The notes beneath the pieces were generated by a model. It did no database searches and was not told the DNA's origin. It saw only the letters and a list, made by a program, of their open reading frames with translations. This document shows positions 11,448 to 23,404 of a DNA stretch of 64,000 bases, in pieces. The first letter of the stretch is position 1, and each line of letters starts with the position of its first letter. The stretch is from Euphorbia lathyris (Eukaryota; Streptophyta; Magnoliopsida; Malpighiales; Euphorbiaceae), in contig NC_088915.1 of NCBI RefSeq assembly GCF_963576675.1, positions 84,267,501-84,331,500 of the forward strand, in the 5' to 3' direction. Position numbers and translations under genes: made by a program.

Positions 11448-12968
11448 TTACCTAGGTAATATAGCTGCTTTGAGAGGGTTTTTCATCACAACAGTAAATG
11501 AAAAAATCTCACGTGGGTCGGGTGGAAATCTCGGGTCGGGTACCCATTTGAAAGCTTGAACCATCCTAGCAAGCATCAAGTTTACATGCAACAAACCAAG
11601 AGCCAAACCCGGACACGTCCTCCGACCCGCCCCGAACGGCAACATCTTCACCTTCCCCTTAGTTCCGGTCATGTCCACATCAACTCCGTCGCCGTCCAAA
11701 AACCTCTCCGGTCGGAAAACCTCCGGGTCTTTCCATAAATCCGGATCTTCAGTCATCCACTCAATATAAAACTCCACATTCACATTCGTCGGAATCTTGT
11801 ATCCCCCAAGCTCAGTCTCCTCCGTGGCGGCGTGTGATAAAGTAAAATGCGCCGGAGAATGTAACCGGAGACTCTCCTTCACCACCGCATTCAGGTACGG
11901 CATTTTGTCCACGTCATCTTCGTTGATTAGCCCCTTCTTCCCCACGGTTTCAACGATTTCTCCGTACAACTTCTCTTGAATGTCTTGATTCAGAACTAAT
12001 TCGAGAAAAACCCATTGGAGAACACTCGTACTCGTATCGATTCCGGCGACAAACAGCTCCGAGCAAACCGTGACAAGCTCCTCCTCTCCTAATCGGCCGC
12101 GCCCCGGCGCATCCAACGAGAAAAGCGAGTCGACATAAGCTGCGCCGACCGGACTCACCATGAGCGAGTCAGGATTTTCTCCTTTCTCCACAAAAGCTCT
12201 TCTGTTCCTTATCAGAGGAACCAAACACTCGATCTGAGTCTTCCGAAGCTCTTTCGCTCTCTTCACTTGCCGGCGAAAAAACGGTGTAAAAATCGGCAAG
12301 AAATCGGGAAGCTGCGGCGTTGTTATCATCATAACATCTTTTGTCACGGCGTCGATTTCTTTAATCCAATCTTCGGAAATCTTAGCGCCGAAACAAATAC
12401 AAACCAGAATTTTACAAACTGTGAATCGGCACAAATCCATTACATCCACACAACCGTTTTCAATAGCCTCATTTTGGAGGCGTTTCATGTGATTCTCCAT
12501 CGCCCAATCTCGAATCCAGCTACACTGTTTAATCCTCACCGGACTAATTAACTCCGTAACGAAGTTCCGGCGGAGAGTTCGCCATAGAGGACCGTATTCT
12601 GCGGAATTCACCGCGCATTTTCCGACACTGAAAACCAGGCGGATCGGGGAGTCTGGCGGCCGGCTAGCGAAGACGGAGCCTCTTTGAACTAAAGCTTCGT
12701 GGATGAGATCGGGACTGGTGATGATAACCAGAGTTCGTTGCCCCATTCGCATTGTGAAGATCGGACCATACTTGGCGCGTAAATCGCGTATGAGAAAAAT
12801 GAAATGACGGCGCTGGAGAATGACTTGGAATAGGTTTCCGACCAGCGGCCAACCCGGGGGACCTGGCGGGAGATTCTTGGATTTGGCAGAGCTGGGGAAG
12901 TAGAAGCGCCACCAGAGGGCGAGAAGGATGATGGAAAAAGTAAGGAGGAGGAAATCTGCTAACTCCAT
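11448..12968 (-). CDS. CYP77B: Cytochrome P450, CYP77 family (CYP77B-like)
   Basis: A complete intronless frame of 506 residues, normal for a plant A-type P450. In order: an N-terminal membrane anchor (residues 5-22), the proline-rich hinge LPPGPPGWP (33-41), the I-helix oxygen-binding motif AGIDTS (308-313), the K-helix ExxR (Glu365-Arg368), the PERF motif FRPERF (418-423) and the haem loop FGAGRRTCPG (445-454) with Cys452 as the haem ligand. The protein should sit on the ER membrane facing the cytosol and need NADPH-P450 reductase. CYP77 enzymes act on fatty acids: in-chain hydroxylation for cutin (CYP77A6-type) and epoxidation (CYP77A4, CYP77B1). The N-terminus and tail look closer to CYP77B than to CYP77A, but that is judgement by eye. 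No key residue is missing and the coding GC content exceeds the flanks. It is the only ordinary host gene found in the window. Confidence 0.93.
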   Translation of the reverse strand: MELADFLLLTFSIILLALWWRFYFPSSAKSKNLPPGPPGWPLVGNLFQVILQRRHFIFLIRDLRAKYGPIFTMRMGQRTLVIITSPDLIHEALVQRGSVFASRPPDSPIRLVFSVGKCAVNSAEYGPLWRTLRRNFVTELISPVRIKQCSWIRDWAMENHMKRLQNEAIENGCVDVMDLCRFTVCKILVCICFGAKISEDWIKEIDAVTKDVMMITTPQLPDFLPIFTPFFRRQVKRAKELRKTQIECLVPLIRNRRAFVEKGENPDSLMVSPVGAAYVDSLFSLDAPGRGRLGEEELVTVCSELFVAGIDTSTSVLQWVFLELVLNQDIQEKLYGEIVETVGKKGLINEDDVDKMPYLNAVVKESLRLHSPAHFTLSHAATEETELGGYKIPTNVNVEFYIEWMTEDPDLWKDPEVFRPERFLDGDGVDVDMTGTKGKVKMLPFGAGRRTCPGLALGLLHVNLMLARMVQAFKWVPDPRFPPDPREIFSFTVVMKNPLKAAILPR

Positions 12969-13003
12969 TGTTGAGGAAATCTACAATTGAAATGATTTGT
13001 TGT

Positions 13004-13012
13004 GTTTATATA
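13004..13012 (-). promoter_or_regulatory. TATA box of the P450 gene
   Basis: TATATAAAC on the minus strand, about 36 nt before the ATG at 12968. If used, the 5' UTR would be very short (under about 15 nt), so a more distal start is also possible. Confidence 0.5.
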
Positions 13013-13074
13013 CAAATGTAAGAAGTTGGAGGATGCTTTTAATATTTTCGTTCAGGTGTAGATTCAGCACTAAT

Positions 13075-13490
13075 TTGTCCAAAAAGCTGGATTGACCCCT
13101 GAACATTCAAAGTATTTCGATAGCCCTTTCAACTTGCATAAAATGTTCAGATAACTCCTTCAACTTGCGTGAAATGTAATCAATTAATCACAGTTACATG
13201 CGGAAGGTGTGTTGTACGCACTTTAGAAAAGTAAAACAACCAAAATCGAGGGTATATGGTTCTAATACGAGAGAAGATAAATTTTACGATTGAGCAATTA
13301 AAAACTTTTAATATGTTTTAATTCATTCTATTAATTACGTAAAGGTGCACGCAATACATTTTTTGCATACAATTTACTTTTTTTTTTGCAAGCAAGTGAT
13401 TAATTGATTACATTTTATATAAGTTGATCGGGCTATTGATACACTTTGAAAATTCAAGGACCAGTTAGTTTTTTTTGGATAAGTTTCAGG
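13075..13490. mobile_element. Foldback MITE upstream of the P450 gene
   Basis: The left part (TTGTCCAAAAAGCTGG, CAAAGTATTTCGATAGCCC, CTTGCATAAAATG, TAATCAATTAATCAC) recurs inverted on the right (GTGATTAATTGATTAC, TATATAAGTTG, GGGCTATTGATACACTTTG, GGACCAGTTAG). It lies about 60 bp beyond the TATA box and so forms part of the upstream DNA. No target duplication found. Confidence 0.65.
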
Positions 13491-15179
13491 GAATAAATGA
13501 TTTACTAAGCCTTTAAATTTAACAATTTTAACTTAAGGTTACTAAAAATATGAAGAAAATAAATTGGTTAAATTAGTTAAAATCAACTTTCAAACATTAA
13601 TTATTTATGTCTAGAATATTTAATATAATATAATAAAATATTAACAACTAAATCAACATATAAATTAATCAAAAAAATTCTTATCAAAATGTCTAAAATA
13701 GTTATTGTATTACTAATAAAAATTACAAATAATAAAAAATATACGAAACTGCTCGAATTTATCGATAAACTTGTTTAGAATGTCTAATGTAACAGTTAAA
13801 TAATAGTCAAACCATATTTTTCAAATTTTCGTTAATATATAACTAAAATTGACATTGCTCAAAAATATGAGAATTAAATTTGTAGAATTTCATATATTAC
13901 CAAATCTCTGCTTATTAAAAATGTTAAAAGTCAAATTTAATTATACTTATATATTGTAAATAAAACCCCAAGAAGAAGAAATTCATAATCCATTGGAAAA
14001 GTTGTGACGTGATAACATGGCAAACTTATTAAAGTAAGAAAAATAACAAAAATATTCCTTTTCTTTTATTTATTTCAATATATCCTCCTCCACACATCAA
14101 AGTAATAAAATAAGTCTAGAGAGGGGTACAATCGAGCCGAATCGAAGATGGTAAAACGTAACTTTAAAGATTGAAAATCTCTTTATCGAGTTTCATTTCT
14201 TTTACGGCTAAAATCCAGGTAAAATGTCAAAAGTGAAATTTGAATTCTCACTTACGAAAGGAAATTCATTCACTTGCAAGCTAAAATCCCGGTAAAACGC
14301 AAACTGGCTCGAAACCGAACAGAGACAGGCTTAGCTCGACTCGAGTTCGAAGCTCGTCGAGCCTGGAATTTTGGAGCTCCGCTCGAGCTCGAAGCACGTC
14401 GAGCGCCTCGTTTTGAATTTTTTTTTGAAACAATTGTGAATATACTTAATTATACATGATTAACATTTTATTATTTAAAATCAGCAAGGAAAGAATATCA
14501 AATTTAAACTCCAAAAAAAAAATAGAACATACAATCTACAACAAATTTAACAAAATAATAAGATTAAACAAATACAGAATCTAACAAATTCGAATTTAAC
14601 ATGTAGTTTGTAACTATATAGTTTCAAATTAAGTTTTGGGCCAAACATTTATGCGTGGTTCAAAGTTACTAATTAAAAAAACTAATAAAGAAATTATAAA
14701 ATAAAAATGTATTTAATTAAAAAATAAAAATCTATAATTATATATATATAATATTATTAAAAAAAACTCTTCAGTCCGTTAACGAGCTTTCGAGCCGAAC
14801 CCAAGGAAGCTCTGATTCGGGTTCATTAATGGTCAAGCCGAGCCCAATCGATTCGAACTTTGACTGAGCTTTAATCGAACCGAACTCGAACAGTTTACGA
14901 ATTAGGTACTACTCATATTCATTCATTATTTATTATTTTATCATTAAAATTATTAATTATTGTTATATTTACCAATAGTGAGAAAAAATAAGCTATTCGA
15001 TAATAAATTGTTAATAAAAAAAATGAAATAATGAGACACTAAGAGTGGAGAGAAACTCTTTATTAATATAAAGGGTGACGAGGTTCTCGGTGATTTGAGA
15101 AGCCATTAAAAGATTATTGGAGTTGATTTTTAACCCTCTATCCTTAAATTTAACTTAAGAGACACACTAAGAGGCTATC
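13491..15179. other. AT-rich DNA with a degenerate GAACC-rich element
   Basis: 13491-14110 is plain AT-rich DNA. Between about 14120 and 14900, blocks such as CGAGCCGAATCGAA, GCTCGAGCTCGAAGC and GAGCCGAACCCAAGG suggest an old hAT-type foldback element like those at 40127 and 60301. I could not define its ends. The frame at 14274-14459 is not a gene. Confidence 0.4.
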
Positions 15180-15205
15180 AGAGATGCTCTTAAAGCACTT
15201 TTGCT

Positions 15206-16270
15206 TATACTTGTAAATCTGCCTTTGAGGCCTTCAATCAAAATTTGGAGACTTTGCACCCTGATGTTTGGAAGATTATTTGGGCTTTGAAAGTTTCGTA
15301 CCGCGTTAGGAGTTTCCTGTGGCTTGGTGTCAAGAATAGGCTGCTTACTAATACTGATAGAAAAAGACGCCATTTGGTGGAGTCTGGTGCGTGTAGTGGA
15401 TGCAGATGGCATGAAGAAACCATTTGCCATGCTCTTAGAGATTGTGTTAGGAGTAAAGAGGTGTGGAGGAAAGTTCTCCCTAACCAGTTGCTGTCTGATT
15501 TCTTGTCCAATTCTGATCTTGACTGGTTTGTAGATGGTGTTAGTGGGAAGTTGTTGGCCGATCTGGAACATGGTGATATCATCTTTGCTATTATCTGTCA
15601 CCAGATTTGGAAATGGAGGAATGAAGAGATTTTTGGAGGAGAAACTGTTATTATTCCTAATTTGATTGATTTCTTCTCTAAAAAGATTTGTACTATTGTA
15701 GATAGCTTCAAAGAGAATTCTTTAGCTAGGGCTATCCAGAAGAAGGTTGTTCATCTCTTTGGATGGTGCAGGCCAAGTGAATGGGTGGTGAAGTTAAATA
15801 CTGATGGCTCTTGTCTAAAGGACGGTAAAATTGCTGCTGGAGGGGTTCTGAGAGATGCTGGTGGTGCTTGGGTGTCTGGGTTCGCCCAGAATCTGGGTAT
15901 GGGTTCCTCCTTTTCTGCAGAGCTTTGAGGGATCTTTTCTGGCCTCAGACTTGCTATGAATCTGGGCTTGAAGAAGTTGCTTGTGGAATCTGACAACCTC
16001 GAAGCTATCAAAATAATCTCTGATAATAGTGCTATTTGTTTAAATAGCCAAAATTTAATCAAATGTATTAGAAGGGTTTGTTCGTCCTTTGACTCCATCT
16101 TTTTCAGCCATATTTTCAGAGAACAGAACCGGGTGGCAGACCGTCTTGCGGCTAAAGGCCATGAGAGGATGTTGGGAGTCTCAACTTTGTCTTCTCCTCC
16201 TGAATTCCTGTCTTCTCTCCTTTTGGATGATGTGGTGGGTGTTAGCTTCCCTGGGCTAATCCTGGGTTAG
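15206..16270 (+). pseudogene. C-terminal third of LINE ORF2 (zinc-binding region and RNase H)
   Basis: One frame runs from the insertion point (YTCKSAFEAF...) to the stop at 16268-16270. It holds a zinc-binding reverse-transcriptase C-terminal segment (CSGCRWHEETICHALRDC, about 15392-15445) and then an RNase H fold with KLNTDGSC near 15795, AGGVLRDAGG near 15837, VESDNLEA near 15985 and NRVADRLA near 16130. These supply the D, D and D catalytic positions. A TGA at 15926-15928 breaks the frame in the AEL-GIFSG segment, where the family has its RNase H glutamate helix. The RT core is missing, so the copy is dead. Confidence 0.88.
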
Positions 16271-16321
16271 GTTTTTTATTTTTATTTGTCTTTTTCTTTC
16301 CTTTTCCTACAAAAAAAAAAA
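15206..16321 (+). mobile_element. 5'-truncated L1-type LINE with poly(A) and 26-bp TSD
   Basis: A 26-bp direct repeat beginning AGAGATGCTCTTAAAGC lies at 15180-15205 and again at 16322-16347, exact in both places. Between them, coding sequence starts abruptly in mid-ORF2 and ends in a short 3' UTR and a run of about a dozen A. This is the signature of target-primed reverse transcription with 5' truncation. The perfect duplication implies a fairly recent insertion. Confidence 0.92.
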
Positions 16322-16978
16322 AGAGATGCTCTTAAAGCACTTTTGCTCGTCTTTTATACATGAAAAATAGTTTTTTCCAATAGAAGAAAATCACAGCTTT
16401 TCCAACAGCAAACAGTAATAATAAATAACATTTAAACAAACGAACTCAAAAGTGTTATTATCCAAAAAATAAGAATTTGCGAAATTCGTCACAAAAAATA
16501 CACTACATTCGTGATGATCCAAAAAACAAGAATCTGCGAAATTCGTCATTCAGTTATTATCGTGCTTCTAGAAATCAATGTACCAAAATAAGCTGAAATA
16601 AAAAAAAACATGCTTTGTACTCAATTGTTGTGACAAAGATTAACTTAATGACATGTACTAAATTGATACATCAACATCTAGTTTTTCCTTTCTTTTTAGT
16701 AACATTACAAATGTTTAAAAAAAAACCATTATAACATGCAAAATTACATTTATTTATTATTATTTATTAGTTTTAGTACTATATTGTACTAATTAATTTT
16801 GTTTGAAATTTTGGAAAAAATAAAATATCATATAAATAAAGACTAAGGTCCCTTTCATTTGACAAAAAAAAAAATATTACGTTTTAGAAAATATTTTGTG
16901 TTAAAAAAATAAAATATTTTTTATTATTTGGTACAATATCGAAAAACGAAAAAAATGGTAAGTATACTAATTTCAAAA

Positions 16979-17951
16979 GGATTAAACTTCTATTTTATCT
17001 TTGTGGTATCCAAAATTTTGTCATTTGCCCTTTATGTTATTATCTGATAACATCCCATTTGGAATATAAATATTCCCAGTAACATATAATCCATTTTGGA
17101 AAGAAAACTAATTTATTAGTTAAATTTATTTTGGCACACGTGACATGTAAATATAACAATTTCTTTTGGCTATATAGACTTAATATGTGGATAGGTAAGA
17201 AAAAAATTAATTCATTATTTATCTACGCATTAAATCTATATGAATTTTTTTTTAAAATTAATTACCACATATATTTCACGTGTCAAAAATTGTGTTATAT
17301 GTCAAAATTTAACAAATCGGCTAATAGGTTAAATGACACTTATGAAAAATCTTTAAGGGACTAGTGTGATGACTGGTGATGAATTCTTAATCGGCGTTCT
17401 TCCCTGTGGGGCGTCGTTGGGATCGGCGGGGGGAAGCTCCGATGCTAAAGTCAGTAGAGTATGGGAGAATAAACTGTAAGCACGAAGTAGGATTTTAGAA
17501 GAGAGTGTGTGTACCTCAATAGCTTAGGATGCAAGCTATTTATACTCATGTAGTTGTAACTCTTGGTAACTAGAAAGTCTCCATTAATGCCTCATTAATG
17601 GCAGTTACTGATCTTATTCAAGTATGACCGTTAGCTCATTAATGGGTTATTAGTTGCCTTTATTGAGAATCGGCTCTGCCGTTCAGGGGGCGTATCGAGG
17701 TGAGATGGCGGGTCTCCCAAGTGTTTGACTATTGATGGCGTATTGAGGAATCTATCTGATCCGCCATCCAGGTGGCTTACTTGATACGCCATAGCTTTCA
17801 CGATCCTCTTTATACGCGGTCGTTTGGTTAATTACCCTTTTGGTCCCGTAAATAATATCTGGATGTTATCATAATGTTACCAAATGATACCACATGGAGC
17901 AAATGATAAAATTTTGGATCCTAGAAGGACCAAATATGGGTTTAATCTTTT
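16979..17951. mobile_element. Foldback MITE interrupted by a solo LTR
   Basis: The left arm (GGATTAAACTTCTATTTTATC, then TGGTATCCAAAATTTTGTCATTTGC) is the inverse of the right arm (GCAAATGATAAAATTTTGGATCC, then GGGTTTAATCTTTT). The solo LTR at 17367-17871 separates the arms. The short frame at 17131-17364 lies in the left arm and is not a gene. Confidence 0.65.
17367..17871 (-). mobile_element. Solo LTR, minus orientation
   Basis: About 505 bp running TG...CA (TGATGACTGG at the left, GATGTTATCA at the right). Possible duplications TAGTG and TAATG flank it, with one mismatch. It is the reverse complement of the solo LTR at 37847-38355, matching along its length with moderate divergence. The minus strand carries a TATA-like box and the phrase CTATTGAGGTACACA, as in the other copy. 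Confidence 0.8.
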
Positions 17952-18464
17952 TCAAAAGGGTAAGCAAGAATGAAGTAGGTTTTTATGAAAATGTTTTTTT
18001 TTTCAAAATCATAAAATATTTTTCTCATTTTCTTTATAAATTTTCCTGTTGATTACTCTAAAAAATTTCATTGACTTATTTTTTTAACAAATAAACATCG
18101 TAAAATCAGAAAAATATTTTGTTGTATAATATTTTAAACAAACAAATGAGGCCTAAATTCACTTGATAAGATGTCTGTAAAAAAAATAAATTATCCTGTA
18201 TATATATATATATAAAGTCATATAGATTTTTAATTTAATAATTTGACATATTTAATATGTCTAGATATAATCAACAAATTCATTAATATCAAAACTTTGT
18301 ATAGTTGTATCAAAACTTTGTATAGTTGTATTAGGTTATTCATTAATTTATTAACCATCTTTTTGGAGCGCTCTCTCTGAAAATGCACCGTTCTTATAAA
18401 GAGAGAGGTGTTTTCGCATCTTCTTAATCCGAAATGGCTGGGGAGAGGAAAGGTTCTTTTTTAG

Positions 18465-19010
18465 GGTACTCACTCTCTCTCCTAATCAAACAACACCTAA
18501 ATGACATCAAAACGAAAATTTTTGAGAATCCAAGTTCCTAAGAATATCTTTAACTCTTCAAATTTTTTATTTTGAGGCTATCAACGGTCGTTTTGAGGCA
18601 TTGAGTGACCATCGGTGTTAAAAAAAGTATAAAATGATCATACCGTTAAGAATTGAAATTCAACGGCCAGAATGTTAAAATTGGTAAAGTTTAGTGATCA
18701 TGGGCAGGGCCGACCATGGGTATAGGCCCGGGATACGGCCGCCCAGAGCCCAATGATAAAAGGGGCCTAAATTTTTTTAATTTTATTGAATATATACTAT
18801 TTCTTTTATTATAAATTTAGTTATAATACTCATTAGGTCTAAAAATTGACCAAATAATATGATATTTTAGGTTTAAAATTGGTTCAAATTTCTATTTTTA
18901 GACTTTAAGTACAATTTTTTTTTTATTAAAAGTCCATTATCTCTTATTTTGTTTAGGACCCCTAAAATGTCAGGACCGGCCCTTATCATGGGTGTAATTT
19001 ACCCGCCAAT
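18465..19010. mobile_element. Right half of a 'GGTAAATTACA' foldback MITE with nested hAT
   Basis: The sequence parallels the right arms of the elements at 8070-8300 and 44560-44830 and ends TGTAATTTACCC. The left arm is absent or too diverged. A hAT element splits it at 18705-18984. Confidence 0.6.
18705..18984. mobile_element. hAT MITE, 280 bp
   Basis: Terminal inverted repeats CAGGGCCGACC and (inverse of right end) AAGGGCCGGTCC, with an exact 8-bp duplication ATCATGGG at 18697-18704 and 18985-18992. No coding sequence. Confidence 0.85.
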
Positions 19011-19012
19011 GT

Positions 19013-19944
19013 ACTCTTAGAATTCCTAATAGAAACTTCCATTTTGAGATTTTTTTAAAAAAAATTAAATATTGATAGACATGAAAATATCTCCATAAGT
19101 GAATTATAGAAATACATTTATTGTTGTAAATGCAACCGATAACCACTAGCAATAATGAATTATGGTTAGTTTGAAGTATTGTCAACCCAAAGCATTAATA
19201 GTCTTGCCTTGACCCATGTGGGTCTATAGGCCGGCAAGGTGGCTGCAATTCATTAATTCATTTATGTTTTTATATGGAAGTTAGATGTAAAATTTAATTG
19301 TTCCTAAAAAAAGTTATTTTCAAATCAATAATTTTAAAAATAAGTGCTTTTTGTTTGTTTTGTTACAAAAATAAGAAGTTTTTCACCGTTTTATAAATCT
19401 TGCCATGTTTGGTAAATAGTTTTTAACTTATTACATTAGTTGGGTTGGGTAAAGAGCTTTTTAGAGTCTGTTTAGATCAGTTATTCGCTAATAGTTGTTG
19501 CAGTGGTTGTTAATTATTTGCGGTTGAAGTTTATTGCTTGCTGTTGCTGTTTGTTATCAGCTGTTCAATTATTAGTGTTCGGTAAAAATATATTAAACTG
19601 TTGCTGTTAGCATACGTATCAACAAATAAATTAGAAATAAAAAATGCATTACACAAATTGATAAAAATAATCTAATATTGTATGGAAATAAGAAGAATTA
19701 TTTTGTTAATAATAAATAACTATAAACAGTTGCTCATGAAAAGCTCTTTTTAAAAAACTTCAAAACGCTGCAGTTTCTAGAGAAAATGTTAAACGTTGTG
19801 GTTATATGCACATAACCAAACGCTATATTTTCTGCGGTTTGGAGTGAAACGCTAAATGCTCATCCGAAAAGTTGAAACAAACACCCTTAGAGGTTTGAGT
19901 CACTTTAGATGTTTTAAAATTAATTAGTGAAACCTCTAATAGTG
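19013..19944. other. AT-rich DNA with diffuse repeat-like blocks
   Basis: 19430-19880 carries phrases such as GTCTGTTTAGATCAGTTATTCGC and TTGCTGTTTGTTATCAGCTGTTC, which resemble degenerate hAT-type MITE ends. No boundaries and no gene. Confidence 0.35.
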
Positions 19945-20550
19945 GTGTTTGGTGAAAAGAGATTTGAAAAAGCTTATTAGATTTAAAAAGCTAATTTTGA
20001 AAAAAAACGGATTTTACGATCCTTTTCAATTAACTTATTACTCTATCTCTTTTGATGAATATTTTCACCCTAATTACTAGTCTTTAACCCCAAATTAAAG
20101 TTTTGCTATATCTTTATTTGTCATTTTTACACAAACAGCTAAATCAATCAGTTAAGTTTTACCAAACAAGTTTACACAATCAGCTAGTCAAGTCAGTTAA
20201 CCAAAAAGGTAATCAGCTAACAGCTAATGTAATCAACTAAAGATAACAACTAACAACTATTTGACAAACAAATTACATTAGCTGTTAGCTGGTTACCTTT
20301 TTTGTTAGTTGATTTGACTACCTGATTGTGTAAATTTGTTTGGTAAAACTTAGCTTATTGCTAATAGTTGTTTGTGAAAATGATAAATAAGAACATGACC
20401 AAGTCTTTATTTGTGGTTAAAGGGTATTAATTAGGGGTAAATTATCATTCCAAAAAGATGGAGTAATAAGCTAATTGAAAAAGCTCATAAAACAGCTTTT
20501 TCAAAATTAGTTTTTTTTGTACCCAATAAGCTCTTTCAAACCTCTTTCCC
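19945..20550. repeat. Large palindrome of two head-to-head MITE-like arms
   Basis: About 290 bp from 19945 (GTGTTTGGTGAAAAGAG) recurs inverted up to 20550 (CTCTTTCAAACCTC), centred near 20270. The arms share CAGCTAACAGCTAATGTAATCA / TTACATTAGCTGTTAGCTG and the 'ACCAAACAAGTTTACACAATCAG' phrases. The same family, single and truncated by the window end, appears at 63600-64000. Confidence 0.7.
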
Positions 20551-21626
20551 ATAGTTCTTATATTAAGTATTGGGTCTTTCATGTCACTTGGAGAACCCTC
20601 AATTCACATTTGAACATGTGTATTATGACTCTACTTAATAATTAAAATAGTAGGACCTCTTATAATATGTGTGGGTCCATGTTGTACACATGACAAAATA
20701 TATATGGGAGGTCTCTCATTTGACGTGGAGAACCGAGTGCTTCTAATAATTTTTCCCTTCACCAAACTCCACTATTAGATGTTTGACTAGTAAAAATTTG
20801 TAAATTGACTCAAACCTCTAATTTTACCCTAAAAAACTCTTTACCAAATAGGGCCAAAATCAATGCCTTTTAGGTTTATTTTTCAAAATCATCAGTTTTG
20901 AAACTTTATACGTCTAAACAGTTATCTTCTAAACAAACAACATCTGAACTACCTTAGAACTAAAAAATTGAAAAATTAAAGTTGACAGAATATCATCAAT
21001 TCTTAGAATTTTCTAATTTGAAGTTATCAATAGTCAAATTGTCAGTAATAAATTAAAAACCCACATATACCCGTATACAAATCCGTAAAAACATACAAGT
21101 CAATTTTGGAATTACCCCAATTTGAAATAGGCTTAATATATCAAAACTCCCATTGTGGAAAAAAGTTTAGGTAAAGGTAGACCTACACAAACCTCGATTA
21201 AAATTTAAAGTGGAATTTACATATTACTTACCAATAAGGGTTAAATTTTGATGAAGTTGGGAATTGACACTCAAACTTAACAAACAAAGATTCAACTCCT
21301 TACCACTCAAACTAACACTCTCCTTGAACTTTGTAAAAAAAGACCAATTGACCTCATCAATTTATAAAATATCTCGTTAATTATCTGAATTTATTTAAAA
21401 TAACATTATTAATTTATTTAAAATAACATTATTAATCCCTCCTAAATTTAGGTGGTAAAGCATGAAATGATTTCGATAAACTAAAAATTATATCTTTCTT
21501 TTTTCTTTCTTCTTTTGTCCACTAATCCTAATTTAAGCATCAAAATACAGACGTCAACGCCATTGTTTTGCAAGTTAACATAATTGAATCATCAAATAAT
21601 GAGCAAAGAATTTCTAAATTACTTAG
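20551..21626. other. AT-rich DNA without a recognisable gene
   Basis: Short direct duplications occur (for example AAATAACATTATTAAT twice near 21400), but I see no element boundaries and no coding frame. Confidence 0.5.
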
Positions 21627-21805
21627 GGGTGTTTGGTAGCTCCTTTTCATATACTTCTGTTTGTCTTTTCACTAGTGACCTCCTGTTTGCATTTTATACT
21701 TGAAAAACAACATTTTACAAAAGCAAGGAATCCATATTTTTTGGAAAAACAATTTTTTCCAACACCAAACAGCAACAACAAACAGTAAGTAAAACAAACA
21801 GACCC
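21627..21805. mobile_element. Small hAT-like MITE, 179 bp
   Basis: Left end GGGTGTTTGGTAGC and right end AACAAACAGACCC are imperfect inverted repeats. TTACTTAG (21619-21626) and TTATTTAG (21806-21813) form an 8-bp duplication with one mismatch. Confidence 0.6.
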
Positions 21806-23263
21806 TTATTTAGTGACATCACTTGGTGAATTATAATTTTAACATGGGTTTCACATTTAAAAAAAAATTATAGGACATTTTAGTAAAATGATGTTATATT
21901 TAAAATATTTTAATTAGAGTAAAATAACACTCAAAACTCTCAAAAGAAACAAGTGAATTTTATGTATATGAATATATTGAAATACGTTACAAGTGTTGTT
22001 AGCGATATTTTCGAAATATGCTAATTTCAACCTTGTCACGTGTGGTTAGGGTGCGGCCGTGCCAGAGGAATTATTCCTCAATTATGAAAAACGGTTACGT
22101 TTGTGAAATTGTGCGCCGAAAACATGAATCCTAAATCAAAGCGATTGGCGAGGGACGCAAGGATTGAAAAAGTCTCTCTTGGGTCTCTCGCGCCGTTATA
22201 GAAACTTTGCGAGATAAATTGTTTTTATTTAAGCTAAGCATATAAATTGAAGACGGAAAAATAAAGGAAATTAAAGTGCGAAATTGACACGAGATTTTAG
22301 GAAAATTGGTATTTTATTGATTGAATAAGGGTTTGAATACATAAAATTGGAAATGAATTACAATTGAGAAATCTCTATATTAAACATATAGGCAATCAAT
22401 TGAATTAGAACGAACAAATCAATACGAAGAATTGAAATGCAATAAAACAAATTGGAATTCAACAACAAACTCGGAGCCACAATAGCTATCTCGGATTGAT
22501 GTTGAATTTTGGTGTCGGCGTGAGGTCCTTGGAGAACTGCAACCGGTCGGGCCCGTACGGTATGTGCCTTGTGCAATGACTAAACGTTGGTAGGCAAATG
22601 GGGTAGATTTAATCTTGACTTTGGGGAGCTTGGTTGGAATGCTTAAGAACACGGAATTGGGCAAATAAATAGTGTAAATTGAACTTCGGGACGTCAGGAA
22701 TAACTTTGTATGAGGGATCGAAGGCCAAAACGAATGGTAAACAGACGAAATTGAAGATTGAAAATGACTAGTTGAATCTGGAAAAATCTGGGCAGAATAG
22801 CTACAAGAATTTGGGGTATAAAGACCAGCTTGTAAACGGAGTTTCTGGACACGGAATTGAATGAATCAAAAGGCTAAATCGAAATTCAGGATGTTAGGAA
22901 TAACTTTGTCGAAGGGATCGAAGGCAAAAAATAACTTTAGATGGACAGAATTGAGCTTTGAAAAAGGATGGACGAATCTGGAAAATTACTTTAGAAAGGA
23001 AACTCTAATTGAAAACTTGAGCAGAGTAACGACTTAAAAACACTAATTTGATTTGAGAAACCTGAAAAAAGGCTTTGGAAACTTGAATTGAAGCTAAAGG
23101 AAGCTAAATGAAGGATTAAAACTAAGAAAAACGAAGAACGAAAGGAAGAACTTTGAAGAACTAGAAGCTAAGAACTAAAAACTAAAAAGAGAGCATTGAG
23201 AGTAACCTTTAGAGAGGGGTTTGTATGTGTGTTGAGTGTGTTTTTAGATGAAGGGGAGGGGGT

Positions 23264-23273
23264 CTATTTATAG
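23264..23273 (-). promoter_or_regulatory. TATA box in the 3' LTR
   Basis: CTATAAATAG on the minus strand, the same sequence and setting as at 35772-35781 in the 5' LTR. Confidence 0.65.
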
Positions 23274-23404
23274 TATTTTGGAGTGGCATTTTGGTAATTA
23301 TTCAGTGGTATTTTGGTAATTATTAACCAACTAACACAACTACCTTCATGCCACATCACCCCACTACCTCAACTTCCATTGACTGCTTCCAACTGTTGCT
23401 GGAA

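Noticed and set aside
11556..12551. Plus-strand frames inside the P450 gene
   Set aside because: Shadows of the minus-strand P450 coding sequence, caused by its higher GC content.
17400..17870. GC-richer block considered as a host gene exon or promoter
   Set aside because: It matches the solo LTR at 37847-38355 in reverse, with TG...CA ends, so it is an LTR.
22358..22664. Paired 72-81 residue frames present in both LTRs (also 34856-35162)
   Set aside because: They recur only because the LTRs are copies. They overlap each other in different frames and have no recognisable domain.
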